Numbered from the stretch's first letter, positions 1-11,880 are shown. The stretch: 64,000 bases of DNA from Pohlia nutans (GCA_022496805.1 CM040093.1:7712213-7776212), one strand, 5' to 3'. Notes: generated by a model from the sequence alone, not told the origin. Translations and numbers: made by a program.

Positions 1-271
1 AAACACGCACACTGCAATATCTATGAGTGGCGGTACTGTGGAAGACCCCACCCACATGGGAGGTGCGTTTCAACAGTACAATGCAGGGCACCTGAAGAAG
101 GCCCACATTGAACGTAAAAGGACATCTGTAAGGAAAAAAAGGGTTGGGTACCTCTGTACAAGTCATAAAAGAAATGAGTATGGTCTGTTCTTGGTGAAAT
201 CCAATGAACAGATACTAGTGTACAGTACATCCTCACCACATGCAAGAAAAAAACAGTGGAGGAATTTTTGT

Positions 272-541
272 TCATCTAAGTGTCACATGCTAATCAGTAA
301 AAATTTTAAAGCATGCCACCGATCAAAAGGTGCTCATTTCTGCCTCTTCTAATCCCTAAATCATCTAATTGTCACAAGCTAATCAGTGAAATTTTAAAGA
401 ATGCCAACGATCAAAAGGTGCTCATTTCTGCCTTTGCTAATCTCTAAATCATTTAATTGTCGCAAGCTAATCGGTAAAATTTTAAAGCGTGGCAATGAGC
501 ATTGATCAAAGGGTGCTCATTTCCACGACTGCTAGTCCCTT
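272..541. repeat. Tandem repeat, three units of about 89 bp
   Basis: Three successive copies share the core 'gtgctcatttctgcc' and 'agctaatcagt', each ending near 'ctaatccctaaat'. Copy 3 is the most diverged. A single copy in inverted orientation lies at about 10325-10445 inside a TTAA-flanked element, so the unit probably came from a mobile element before it was tandemly amplified. It lies downstream of the APC7 stop codon. Confidence 0.75.
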
Positions 542-594
542 GAGTCATGAGCCTCTCAATTTCATTTCATTGTCAGTGTCTTTTTTCTTTCCCC

Positions 595-3500
595 CTACAA
601 AAACTCACCTTCCTCGGCGTCTGCGTCTACATCCTCTCCTTCGTTCTCTTCCTCTTCCTCTATTGCATCTGGGTCTACACCCTTCATTTGCTTCTCCAGT
701 CGCTCTAATCCTTTCTTTGCTGCATCATTTGCTGGATTTATACTGCATAGCACAAAAACAAACCATGTCAGGCTTTGCATTGAACCTGCTCTACATAAAA
801 CTTAAAAACAATTGGCAAATTGCAAGTGTCTATATCCAAAATAGAAGAATATATAATTTTCATATGTCTCTTTGTATACTCCCTTTGTCCAGAAATAATT
901 GTCCTATTTTTTGGCATTTTTTGTCCCAAATAATTGTCCTATACTTTATCCTTCAAACCTGAGCCCTGTCCACTTCAATCGGGACGGACCAGTTTGCAAC
1001 TCATAAGATTTTTAATTGGGGTTTATCATGAATTTTTGGAATTTTGAATTGTAACTCATAAGATTTTCAGAATGCAAATGAAATCATATCTTACGAATTG
1101 TGATTCAAAAATCATGGCTTTTTAGGATTCAAATGGGTTTTATCATGAAGTTTTTTTACAATGAGCCACTTCTTTGAGAGGTAACGTATCAACAACTTGT
1201 CCACTTTTCAAGTACTAAGACGAATTTTGTTTTGACAAAAACAACATTAAGTTGAACTTTGAAAAAAAAATAGGACAGTTGTTTCTGGACAGAGGGAGTA
1301 ATCCTCATCGATTGAAAAATTCGAAAACCTTAGAATGCCACTATTCTTAGAATCACATGTCACAATTCTACTTGACATATGAGATTCGTTCTTTGAAATG
1401 GACCCTAACATGCTACTATTGTTTTTGATAGTTGTCTCAATCCCATTGGGCACTAGAATTTCTACATTTTTGAACCATTGCTTGGGGTAGAGACAATAAA
1501 GAGGTACTCCCTCTGTATAGAAGTAACTGTCCTAGTTTTTAACGTGTTTTTGCCATCTCAGTACTAAAAAAAATGGTCTATCTTTAATAACACTACGTAG
1601 TTTATGTGTCACTCTCATTGTCCGCCTTGTTTGAAGTGGACAGGGTTCATGTTCAAAGTATAAAATATAGGAGAATTATTGCAAAAAAAAATAAAAAATG
1701 CAAACACGAGAACAATTATTTCCGGGCCGAGGGAGTAAGTGAAAACGAGGTCACCTACCTTAGGGCATTCTGGTAATGAAACAAGGAATCTCCAAGTTTG
1801 TCGGATGCAGCTAAAATTTGGGCTAACTTGGTATGCAGTGCATCATCTGCCCAGGTTTTCAGATATCGCTGAAGAAGCAACACGGCTTCCTCATTTTGGC
1901 CCTCCACACTGTATAATTCTGCCAAGGCCAGGACCGCCCCCAGGTACGTTGGCTCTAATCTCAGCGCTGATTCATAAAATCTTCTTGCCTGCAGTTACAG
2001 TAGTATCAATATTTCTCAGTACCAACAACAATGCAAGTCGTTCACCACAAAAACAAGGGAGACAATAAGCTGAACTATTCTCTATTGTATCACCTATACT
2101 GGTTGGTCTTCTGAAATGAAGTTGTACAGTACCCTCCAATAAGTATCCGTTCATTCCCAAAATGATGCAGAAATTTGACATAAAGGAGAATTTCGAAACG
2201 GTACACTCAAAAATCTTTCAATTCAGGAATCGTAAAGTGTATTGGATAGATAATTGAGTCTATTTTCATGGTACGAAATTTCACGTTGATTGCTCCTCTC
2301 ATGTCCATGCATGTTTCCACTGAAGTCACCGCTCTTTCTCTTGCAGACCCAGCAGTTCACAAAAATGACGGAAACTTATTGTAGGGTACTGTACATGTGT
2401 GACAAATGACCATTCTAGAACACAGTTCAGATATTCATAAGATATTCATTTAACCCCTAAACGTCCTCACCTATGTCCAGTTTAGGCAGTTTTGCAAAGA
2501 TGCATTATAAAATGCAATTAATATGAATATTTAGAACTTGATGTATGAATAAAAGTTATACATTTTTAATTTTAGATTCTATCTATACGGTTAGATATAT
2601 GACTGCTATCACTAATCTTTTTTTATAAATTTTGAAACATAAAATAAAAAATTATTTTGTAATTCAATTACGAATAAGATATTGACAATATGTGGATGAA
2701 ATTTGTTGTGATGGGTTATAATGTAGTACTTTAGGTGTGGTGATTTTTGGAGATTTTTTGGATGCTTGATTTTAATAGTTTTTTTTTTCAAGAACACTTT
2801 TAGACCAAAATCTTCAAGATTTTGGGTGAAACACTGCAACACAAAATGAGGCATAATTTTTTCAAAAATTATTTCCTTTTTGATCGAATCACACATACAT
2901 GAAGCTAACTTCCCATAAAAAATTCAGTAAAAAAATCACACCACAAAAAGTGCATGACGGATGAGAAAATGCGGATGAAATCTGTACATCAGGCCAAAAA
3001 CGCCTGCTTGGGCAGTTAGGGGTTAAGCTCCAAATATTGCTCATCTTCCTTGTTAGAATTTGCCAATGTACTAAAGTAGACTGTCCCATAACCACCCACC
3101 CTCCATTCTAGTCGTGTAGGTACGCTCAACAACCGTCACCCCAAGGAACCTAAATACAACCACTTGTGATCCAATTGAAGGCTCCTACAAATTAGGGCAT
3201 CTAGGATGCAATTCATGATACTTTGTGTTTGAAAAGACACCACCTGTATGACTATTTTTTCAAAATTCATATAAATTACTCCGTACATTTGATTTGATTT
3301 TTTAATTTTAATTCATGAATCTTATCTGTCTATCAGCCAAAAATAGTCCCAGCTTAAATTGTCGGTTTAAGGGCAGTATACCTTACTGCCATTTTCATTT
3401 CATTATGAAAATCCCCCATATGTTGAATTGCTTATTCTAACCATTGAAGGTGAAAGACATTGAAGTTCATTTACGGAAATTTTACCTTGTCACGGCCGTC

Positions 3501-6500
3501 TGGATGGTGAGCATATACATCCCCAACCAGCGTGAGGGCCTTGGCAGATTGCGGCATAGCTTTCATGGCTTCCCGGGCAGCACAAAGAGCTTCCTTGTGC
3601 TTTGGAATTGCTAAATATGCTCTCACGAGTCCTAAGAATCACATAAAAGGCAGGTCAATACTTCTGGGTAATTGAATACTCACACTATTAGAATATGTCG
3701 ACGAGTTAAAGCAGCTTTTAACAGGAGGACAAAGATGTAGAGAAAGGCATCTTGCTGTCTTAAGGTGAAAAACCTAGAGTAGAACCAAGCGAAGAGCCAA
3801 AGCATTCCTCTACCAAGAGGACAGGACATGATTGCACATGACAGAACACTACACTAAAATTGTGATTTAGTGTCCGGACACTATTTCTCAACACGGACAT
3901 TATTTGACTTTTTGAAGATAGTGTCCCTGTGAAAAAAAAATACTGTAAAATTTAAAATGATAGAACTTCAGTAAACCTTCGTGTCACTCTCATCACCTGG
4001 AAGGAACATAACACTCTTGATGAAAGTGGGAATGACAAGTGGCAAACTCCTATGTACTGTAGGGACACTATTTTTCCTCACCTTTGAACTAACTATGGTA
4101 CAAGACATTAATTCTTGCTAAACACTAAATCACAATTTTTAGTGTACCTTGATATGACCGAAGGTCTGGCTTGAGTAGTTGGGCTTTCCTGAATGCCATT
4201 ACAGCTGCCTCAGGTCGATTCAAAGTAAGAGAAATGTTTCCCTACACCAAAGAGGAACTCAAGGCACGTTCAATAAAAGGCCCAACAACAGTGTCTGCAG
4301 AAGTAATATTGTCCTTATTTGGTCATGAGCAAGGACAAGAACATCCACACGCATTGCCGCATAAACTCATCCATTAAGGCACAAAATGTGTTGTTGTGAT
4401 ATCAGAATATCCAAGCAATTGATAATCAAGTCAAAAAATTCTCCAGGTTCATAGGAATAAGTTAGCTCCACCTGGCATCTTGCAAAAAACTTCAGTGATG
4501 AGATTCCTACACTAATGAAACTCGTCACAATCTCAGAGTTCAAGGCAAACTGGCTACCTTGACAATGTAGGCGCTTGTGTGTCTGTCATCAACCCGCATG
4601 CCCTGGAAAGCAAGCACAAAGCATGTTACACAATTACTTTACAAGCAATTGCTACAATAACGAAGCTCTTCACAGTTGCCAAACTAGATGTTACTCAGAA
4701 CATGTTTTATCTATATGGACTTTTTAACCCTTAAAGGACATGGCTTTCCTGATTCTCACATCAAAAAACTCCTTTTAACCCCATTTTAAGCATGATTCTC
4801 TTTTTAATTTACTTTTGTTCTATTCTAAAGAAGTATAGATGCCTTGAATATGTTCGGTTTAGCATTTAAAAAATCCCATTTGATTCAACAGAGTAGAAGT
4901 TATGAGCAAGATTCTCCCAAAAAAAGGGTAAGCCTGTGGGGCTTAGTATGTCCTTTAAGGGTTAAGACTAAGAAAAACATTCCTAACAAGCTTAGTTGTA
5001 CAGTTAAGATGAACTTCTGCATGGAAAGAAGTAAGGAAGAAATTCCAATTTACTTCAACAACAGAGCAATTAAAACAGAGTAAAGATAGAGTAAGAGGTC
5101 ATACTTTGTCTGCGTAGGTAAGAGCTCTGGTTTTATCATCTCGCATTTCCCAGTAAACAGCGGCTGCAACCCACACCTCAGGTCTTGTTGCGTCAACGTT
5201 GATAAGCTCATGGACCAGTCGGTTTAAATTCATCTGCTCTCCACGGGTACGTAACAACATTGCGTATTCGTCCATACTTGATATATTGAATTGGTCAATC
5301 TGCCTTGCCTGCTCAAGCAAAATGAGACCCCTCTGAATTACAGTCTGATTACCGATATGATATCACAAGCAGTCAAGTACATTTCAAACTTGGTACTCGC
5401 AAACCTGTTAGCCAATAAAGAAAGAAAGTTTGAAAACCATCATGGATGTAAAATCAATCTCTCTTTGCTGCAAAAGAACAGATGAATTTTTGAAGCAAAA
5501 ACGATACCTTTTCAAAACTGTGAGCAGCTTCATGGTTCTTCATCATTGCCATCTCTGCCTGTACACGAAGACTTGGCTGAGCAAGGTTCCTAGATGTAAC
5601 CGCCAATCTCTAATTTACAAGGTTCATAGGTTTGTGCAAAGACAACACGATTTCTGTTATTTCACAGGTTCGTGTTATATTTGCATATATTACCACACGT
5701 TTGATGCACAAAAACAGTGTCGTTACAATCTTTACTAAAAACGTATGGTTTATGTACTTTAATCGTACAAATATGACCAAAATGCACAACAACCATGAGC
5801 TTATCAACGTTGACACAAAAATGGTCGTTACTGTTTTAGCACTGATTTAGTACATAGAATGTACGTAACATGTGCAAATATGGCACGACCTCTGTACACA
5901 ATGACAAGCCACATTTGAGATCAAGGCAGGGCAATGTAGTCACGAAATAGACATGGAAGAAACCCTAAAAGTTATCAGCTGTCAGAATTGCACCTTGGCA
6001 CTTTCTAGTATAAGGTGAGGATTGTTGGGGAATCGTAGTCCAAGGCTATTGAAATGCTCCAAAGCTCCTGTGTTGCAATGATTCACCCAAAAATGAGAAT
6101 AGACATCCAAACCAACCTACCAACCGTAATATGGAAAATTATTGGACGTACTTGTGACCATAAACACACCAAAGACTTAAGTACCAAGTTGACACATACC
6201 ACAGCGCTTGAGGCATACGACAAAACCATGAATCTCTGAGCAAGCTTCGATGTATGGAAAAAAGACTAAATGCCAGCCAGTGGCACCGAGCTAAGCAGCA
6301 TACCTTTATAGTCGTGTGCTGCAATGCTGGAATGACCATCAGCAAACTTCTGCAAGTCAGTGAGTTGCAGGATAGAGTATCAGCAAAACATCCATATGAA
6401 GCCAAAGTCCAAAAGAAGTTCAAGGCAACCTGTTGAATGTTGATGATGACACTATCTTCAAACGCTTCATTAAACTCACACAAAGTGGAAGACAAAGGAA

Positions 6501-7573
6501 GCAACAAACAGTGCTACAAAAAGTACCTTAGAGCATGCATACCCTACGACTGCATGAGCCCTTGACTCTGAAAACTGGATGAAATATGTTTACATTTAAT
6601 GCTGAAAATTCACGGCCAGTGAGAGTGATACACAATATAAGCAAGATATAGCGATGCCTCTTTAGTCCCTCTATAGCTAATTCAAGGAAGGGCTCAATAT
6701 CCTAACTTCATGGACAATAATGATTACCCATGTATAGTGATTGTGATTGAATCACGCACTATATAGAGGGTGATTATAGCGGTTCAAGGGTGTGGAGAGG
6801 ATAGCTTCTAACACCAAATCTTGGATGTGATTATACTGCAGTGGGGTGAATTGAAGGAAGAAGGCAGTGGGGTGAATTGAAGGAAGAAAGGCGTGCATGC
6901 TCTTACACAGTAAACACCAAATATTGCCCCTATTCACACAAGCTCACGAAACTGCAAAATTTCCTACTGTGTTGACTAAGAAAGACAAATTTATAAGTAC
7001 AGTATAAACTTAGCTAATTACAGACAAATCCAGCAATAAGAACAGAGTATACCTGTAACCATCGTACAGGTTCGAGATGATCAGACGTGGAACGACTTAT
7101 CTTGCTTGGTCCCTGTGCAATGAAATTTGAAGAAATCTTGAGTAATAGCAGGAGGTCCGTTGGAAGACATTTTTCAAATACAGGATGTCAATTTGAAGAC
7201 CATGACTGTTCAATCTCACCTGAGGAAAGAGCGCATGTATATCTTTCGATGGAATTCCAAGTTCTGCCAAGGCAACAACAGCCTCCAAAACATATGGACA
7301 TTGCCTGCAATTTCATCACTCCTAAATTAGTAGGAAACCAAATGAGTGATTGTTGATATCTACAAACTAGCTGAATGCCCCAAACTAGTTGAAAAAACAT
7401 AGAACCGGTCTAGAACATCCCTTATAGTTTCCAGAGTTTGAGCAACTTTAGCAACTACATTCTCCTCCTTCACCATATAAAATGTATGAAGCTGCCTCAA
7501 GTGAACTAGTAGGCCCCGTACGCCGGACATCGGCATGTGTTTGCATTGATATATAGTTATTTTAGATTTCACG

Positions 7574-7641
<68 letters not shown>

Positions 7642-10600
7642 CATATAGTAGTTGTGAAATTAGACCTTCACTTGGATCTAATGACTTTATACTTAGCAAC
7701 TCAAATGTTAACCCACTTGCAACATAGAGACCCATCCATTCTTGTCAATCAAGTTGATTCTTTGATGAATCCAAAATGTAAAGTTGACTTTATTTTTATA
7801 ATGATACAAATGTTTATGTGATGGTGTAGTCACTATCTTTCTACTTCAATAGAGATTTCCCAAAATCAAAACATTAAAGATCGTTGAAATCATTGTTACC
7901 TTAAACACTCTCGATAAGATGCAGCGGCTACACGATCGTAGCCCGTCGTTCGATAAAGCTTGGCCAATGTAAGATTCATACGAAGTGTCCTCGCCTTTGA
8001 TGGAATGCCCTCCATCTGCAATTTTCAAAGCACAAATCAATAAACCTAGCATACAAACGAAGGAGTATCTCACATAATTCAAAGGGGCGGGGATATTCGA
8101 TAGTACCAAGACACATTTATCTGACCTCTGAAAGTGCTGCTCGAATGTCCTGAACAGCAATATGACAAAGCCCAATCTTGTATTTCACCTGTTAACAAGA
8201 ACGATGAGAGACACAACCATTGTTCAAATCTTGAAAATAATACCACTTTATAAATTCCAAGAGCTTTGTAACCCAAACCATATACACTCATTGGCGAAAA
8301 GACCATTAGAGGAGAAATGTACTTTAAATGGCCTCCTAAACAAGACATTCTCACTGTTTCAAAAAGTAGCACTACTCCTCTTGTCACATGATGTGGCATC
8401 AAGGGTCACGCCACGTCGGATGTATGTATTTTGTAGACTATGTTAATTTATGTAGTCTATTTTAGTTTAGATAGTTTTCATCTATTGAATACTTCATCCA
8501 ACTAGGTTTTGGGATAAAAGGTGGAGAAGCTCCCTTGGCTTGACATTCTTTCAGTTATACATTCTTATTTTGGTTACTGATTGCAGATTTCAATGATGGT
8601 TTATGGTACTCAATTTGATGTGTATGGCAATCTTTATTTACACGACGCTTTTAACCACTCTTGTTCTCAAGAATGTCACTTTCCACTTAATAGTCATTAT
8701 TATTCTCAAGAGTGATGCCATTTTGATTAAACAATGCTACTATTGTGACATGACGCAAATTGTGTAAAAATTAGTCTACTGCACATCTTGACACTATTAT
8801 TCACATGAACGAGGGGGACTACTTGGGTACAAAATTTCTCATGTAGTTTTTTCTTATGAACTCTCTAGAAACATACAAGAATAAAAACCCTCCTTCAGAG
8901 AGTGCAAACTGGCAAAAATCCATCAGTTGGAAGCGTACAAAACAGAATACCTCATTTTCATTGATTTTGGAGTCATGAGCAGTGCTGGCAGCTGAGGATG
9001 GTCTGGACTGTACAGGAGTGCGAGCGCCGCTCATCGGTTGCTTGGGAGTGGCACGAAGGAATTGAAGCGCCTGCCTGAACACATGCTGGCAGCAAGAGCT
9101 CACAACTGCTTAAGAAATTCTCCACCATGCTTGCGATCTCTAATTTACAAGGTTCATAGGTTCATGCGAATACAACACAATTTATGTTATTTCATAGGTT
9201 CATGTTATATTCGCACATATTATCATACGTTTGATGCACAAAAACAATGTCGTTACAATGTTTACTAAAAACGTATAGTTTATGTACTTTAATCGTACGA
9301 ATATGATATCCAAAATGCACAACAACCACACTGATAACGTTACAGAAATGGTACGTCATTGATAGGTAATGTTTTCGCACTAATTTAGTATGTAGAATGC
9401 ACGTAACAAGTGATAACTAGTGTTTTTACGTGACAAACCACCTTTGATTCGGAATCAATTGGCGCAAGTGGTCCGCTACAAGTTCATGAGTTTACAATTG
9501 TTTTTTATCAATCAAGGAATTCTAATGCTCAACATATTCTCTGCCATGCTTGTGATACAATGAATCAATTGGCGCAAGTGGTCAAGTTTACAATGGTTTT
9601 AATCCCTAAGCGTCTAAAACGCCCAATATGCCCAATATGGCCATCTGCATCACTGAACTTTGCAACGCTGGCATAATTTTCTCATTTTACCTTGGTTTTC
9701 TGATTGCAATACATCATTTCAAAGCTCTTGTTCTATACTACAAGATCAACAATGTAGATCGTGTCAAACTGAAGTCATTTTCACACAAACAGATGCTTTG
9801 CAGCAAGGGGTCCAATTTTCCTCCACGGTGGACGCTTAGGGGTTAATCAACCAAGAAATTCTAATATTATAGGATTCACATTCTATGTCAATAGTGCTTA
9901 CCAGGGCTCGCCGGTACTCTTTCCTGCCATACAAGGCATCTCCATACAAAATCTGCAAAATGTCATCCTCAAATCAACAACAGTGTGTTTTTATCCAGTG
10001 CTCTGCAGGAATTTAAATTCCAAGAAGACAAAGTCATTACCACATTCTCGGCACGAGCACTCGGTGTAAGCTCAGCGTTTGTAGAAACTAAGCTCATCAA
10101 AAAGTTCCCCTGCCACAGCAAGGGTTTCAATCAATGACCACGAATCCTGAAAACCAAAGCAATTGGCTTCCTCTTCAAGCGCATTACAGAGCAACACATT
10201 AAACCCTAAACGATCAAGTGCGCCTCGTGTTGTTTTCAGCAGTTTTGTCCAATTTTATTTATTTTTCACAATGCTCTTCACTGATTGAAGATGTGAATTA
10301 TTGATTTTTCGCAATGCAATGAAATGTTAACGTCCACTGAGAGACCCGTGGCTCAAGGGACTAGCAGACGCGGAAATGAGCACCCTGTGACCGCTGCTCA
10401 GTGGCATACTTTAAAAATTTACTGATTATCTTGTGACAATTAGATGTGAAAAAATTCTCATGATTTTCCATTCTGTTAGGTGTGAAAAGATCAAGATGTT
10501 TCACCCTAATGTTATCATAGTAAGGGCAATGAAAGATGGAATGGGATTCAATTTCGATCTCACAATAGGAAAGGCCATTTTAAATCCATAGTACTTTAGG

Positions 10601-10696
10601 GTTTAAGATACACACCACCATTTCAGCAGAGTCGTGAAGACCCTGCTCTAAGAGATATATCATCTGCTCCCGGAGCACTTCAATTGAGCTCCCCAT
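595..10696 (-). CDS. APC7: Anaphase-promoting complex subunit 7 (TPR protein), 17 exons
   Basis: TPR scaffold subunit of the APC/C ubiquitin ligase, which drives mitotic exit. Exons in coding order: 10619-10696, 10041-10109, 9902-9952, 8951-9085, 8126-8188, 7900-8015, 7220-7304, 7053-7112, 6304-6349, 5994-6067, 5508-5576, 5105-5308, 4558-4602, 4148-4241, 3486-3631, 1759-1988, 595-742. Every junction is GT-AG, phases agree throughout, and the product is 570 residues (plant APC7 is about 560). Family signatures include CPYVLEAVVALAEL, MDEYAMLL, EALCAAREAMKAMPQSAKAL, RLEPTYLGAVLALAELY and the C-terminal NPANDAAKKGLERLEKQMKG before an acidic tail. The start is the only ATG that fits the family N-terminus (MGSSIEVLREQ). 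Smallest exons are 45 and 46 bp. Introns hold many MITEs. The last exon contains GAAG|GTGAGT just before the stop, a latent splice donor, so a further 3' exon cannot be wholly excluded. The product name comes from recalled family motifs, not a search. Confidence 0.93.
879..1298. mobile_element. Stowaway-like MITE (TA target) in last APC7 intron
   Basis: Terminal inverted repeats CTCCCTTTGTCCAGAAAT and its near complement ending ...TCTGGACAGAGGGAG, flanked by TA on both sides (877-878 and 1299-1300). About 420 bp, no coding capacity. The CTCCCTCYGT terminus and TA duplication are those of Stowaway MITEs of the Tc1/mariner superfamily. It lies in the intron between the last two APC7 exons. Confidence 0.8.
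1331..1493. repeat. Dispersed repeat, copy 1 (second copy 15839-15997)
   Basis: Shares 'acaattctacttgacat', 'catgctactattg' and 'accattgctt' in the same order with 15839-15997, both in introns. It lies between two Stowaway-like elements. No terminal structure was found, so its class is unknown. Confidence 0.6.
1507..1735. mobile_element. Second Stowaway-like MITE
   Basis: Starts CTCCCTCTGTATAGAAGTAA and ends ATTTCCGGGCCGAGGGAG, flanked by TA at 1505-1506 and 1736-1737. About 229 bp. The ends are imperfect but the terminal GGGAG/CTCCC and the TA flanks match the element at 879-1298. Its right end lies 23 bp from the APC7 exon at 1759. Confidence 0.7.
2450..3026. mobile_element. TTAA-flanked piggyBac-type MITE, family B
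   Basis: Left end TTAACCCCTAAACGTCC at 2450, right end GGGCAGTTAGGGGTTAA to 3026. The interior shares long stretches (TTGCAAAGATGCATTATAAA, TTCTATCTATACGGTTAG, ACATGAAGCTAACTTCCC) with copies at 29825-30391, 52842-53418, 56567-57124 and 61461-62036, here in the opposite orientation. No open frame resembles a transposase. Lies in an APC7 intron. Confidence 0.8.
3245..3355. repeat. Dispersed repeat, copy 1 (second copy about 39970-40058)
   Basis: 'ttcaaaattcatataaa' and 'tatcagccaaaaatagtccca' occur in the same order in both places, about 36 kb apart. Termini could not be defined. Lies in an APC7 intron. Confidence 0.55.
3852..4144. mobile_element. TA-flanked MITE abutting an APC7 splice donor
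   Basis: Inverted repeats CACTAAAATTGTGATTTAGT (left) and the complement of AAATCACAATTTTTAGTG (right) with TA on both sides (3850-3851, 4145-4146). About 293 bp. The right TA and terminal bases lie within the splice donor of the APC7 exon 4148-4241: read on the minus strand the exon ends CAAG and the intron begins GTACACTAAA, so T at +2 and A at +3 come from the target duplication and positions from +4 on from the element. Confidence 0.75.
4724..4965. mobile_element. TTAA-flanked MITE, 242 bp
   Basis: Perfectly matched ends TTAACCCTTAAAGGACAT and ATGTCCTTTAAGGGTTAA. AT-rich interior without coding capacity. Lies in an APC7 intron. Similar in size and ends to 42731-42974. Confidence 0.8.
5605..5874. 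repeat. Dispersed repeat, copy 1 (second copy 9135-9410)
   Basis: Begins 'atctctaatttacaaggttc' and continues through 'acgtttgatgcacaaaaaca', 'gtcgttacaat' and 'atgtactttaatcgtac', all shared with 9135-9410 in the same orientation. Each copy is in an APC7 intron. No clear inverted ends. Class unknown. Confidence 0.7.
6838..6889. repeat. Tandem duplication, 26 bp x 2
   Basis: The unit 'ggcagtggggtgaattgaag' followed by 'gaagaa' occurs twice back to back in an APC7 intron. Confidence 0.7.
7510..7880. mobile_element. Dispersed element, copy 1, Helitron-like left end (copy 2 at 54330-54660)
   Basis: Begins with 'aactagtaggccccgtacgc', a GC-rich motif, then a (TA)n tract, then about 240 bp shared with 54430-54660 ('tatagtagttgtgaaattag', 'aacatagagacc', 'tcaatagagatttcc'). 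Many plant Helitrons begin with an A-C-T-A motif followed by a GCCCCGCGC-type palindrome, which suggests but does not prove that class. No inverted ends or target duplication seen. Confidence 0.5.
7575..7637. repeat. (TA)n microsatellite, about 63 bp
   Basis: Uninterrupted TA dinucleotides inside the dispersed element at 7510-7880. The copy at 54330 lacks the expansion and has 'tacatatagtacatatag' instead, so the array grew in this copy. Confidence 0.95.
9135..9410. repeat. Dispersed repeat, copy 2 (copy 1 5605-5874)
   Basis: Same order of motifs as the first copy, about 85 percent identical by eye. Lies in the APC7 intron between exons 8951-9085 and 9902-9952. Confidence 0.7.
9599..9846. 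mobile_element. TTAA-flanked MITE, family D
   Basis: Ends TTAATCCCTAAGCGTC and GACGCTTAGGGGTTAA, 248 bp. The interior (CCCAATATGGCCATCTGCAT, AAAGCTCTTGT, TACTACAAGATCAACA) is shared with 14849-15101. An apparent small open frame over the interior is present in both but resembles no known protein. Lies in an APC7 intron. Confidence 0.82.
10199..10606. mobile_element. TTAA-flanked MITE with a nested foreign segment
   Basis: Ends TTAAACCCTAAACGATC and AGTACTTTAGGGTTTAA, 408 bp. About 10325-10445 is an inverted copy of the unit tandemly repeated at 272-541, so that segment was inserted into, or captured by, this element. The right end lies 12 bp inside the first APC7 intron from the exon 1 donor. 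Confidence 0.65.
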
Positions 10697-11487
10697 TGTC
10701 TCCGCAATCTGACACAACCAAAAACTAAATAAAAAGCTTCACACTGAACGCAATACCAAACCAACCCTAAACCTAAAATAAATACAGAGACATTTTATCG
10801 CCATTTCCACAAAAAGCAAGGAACTGATACCTGATGAAGAGCATCCACTAGAGGTGATTCCACGCCACCATGAGATGAGGATCCTCGACCTAATCAAAAG
10901 CATGAAAATCAACCCAAGAAACGTCTATTCTTCGGCTCCAAAGCAACAGCATTGTCTCCATGCAACAAAATTCAAACGCGGTCGTTACTGCAGCGAAAAC
11001 AGCGATGTGAGAGGTCTCCGGGAAGCTGGCAGAGGCGGGAATCTGAACCCGGAGGTGATGGTGGAGGAATTTGAGTGATCTCATCACATTGAGGCGCGTG
11101 CAACACCGACCTTCCGGTAAACCGTGTCAATGCTCTGACAACATTCATAGGATTGGGTGTTCCAAATCGAATACTGTAGTATATAATACACCGTAGTGTA
11201 GTATATTTATACGATACACTGCCTACTACACTAATTTATCAAAGTCACACTATTTGTTACACTAAATTACATACTACCTATACTACCTATGCAGAATCCG
11301 CAAAATCCATGCCGTTGGCATACGGAATATAATTGTAAATTTTTTAAAACGTTCTCATTTTGAATATGCGGGTTTGTCCACTGGGCACTAGGTCATTGAC
11401 ATTATTCACGCCGGCCTCGAAAGAGGTCCAGAGTTTCTATCTATCTATCTTGAATATGCGGGTACGCGCCAACCTAATCGAATCGGG

Positions 11488-11625
11488 AAGTTGAAACGTT
11501 CTCATTTTACAACGCAACTATTAGTGTTGTGAAAATTGAAACACTATCATTTTAAAACATAACTATTAGCATTCGGAAAGTTACAACATTCTCGTTTTAA
11601 AATGCAACTATTGAAGTTTCAATAA
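11488..11625. repeat. Degenerate tandem repeat, three units of about 45 bp
   Basis: Each unit runs 'gttgaaacgttctcatttta' then 'caacgcaactattag' with drift between copies. Upstream of APC7; function unknown. Confidence 0.6.
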
Positions 11626-11755
11626 TTTTGACCAATCAAAAAGCTTCTTTATGATTTTTGTTTGTCTTAGAGCTTCCTTATTATATAGATTTGAAGTAGT
11701 GGGGAGAGAAATTAAAGTATATTGAAGTGATGGGCGAATATTGGTCAAAAGACTT

Positions 11756-11880
11756 TTAATCCTTAAACGTCCTCACCTCTCTTTAGATTGGGAGGATTTC
11801 AAAGATGTCCTATAAAATGCAACTAAAAGGGATATTTGATGTTGGAAAATCCAAAATTCATATATTGGAAAATATATGTT
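11756..11880. mobile_element. Left end of a truncated TTAA element (family B-like)
   Basis: TTAATCCTTAAACGTCCTCA is followed by 'aaagatgtcctataaaatgc', matching the left end of family B. No matching right end was found nearby, so the element is cut short. The region after it (11930-12130 and again 12966-13010) carries scattered copies of 'ggatgtgaaaggctaggtta'. Confidence 0.55.

Noticed and set aside
272..541. CRISPR-like array of three repeats
   Set aside because: Units are contiguous tandem copies without unique spacers, in a eukaryotic sequence.
6139..6507. 122-codon minus-strand frame overlapping a small APC7 exon
   Set aside because: The APC7 exon 6304-6349 uses a different frame that fits its neighbours; the long frame is chance.
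7360..7821. Frames encoding long Tyr-Ile runs
   Set aside because: Produced by the (TA)n microsatellite.
9628..9846. Short open frame with a hydrophobic product, also present at 14869-15114
   Set aside because: It lies wholly inside two copies of the same TTAA element and the second copy is extended past the element end; similarity is at DNA level because of the repeat.
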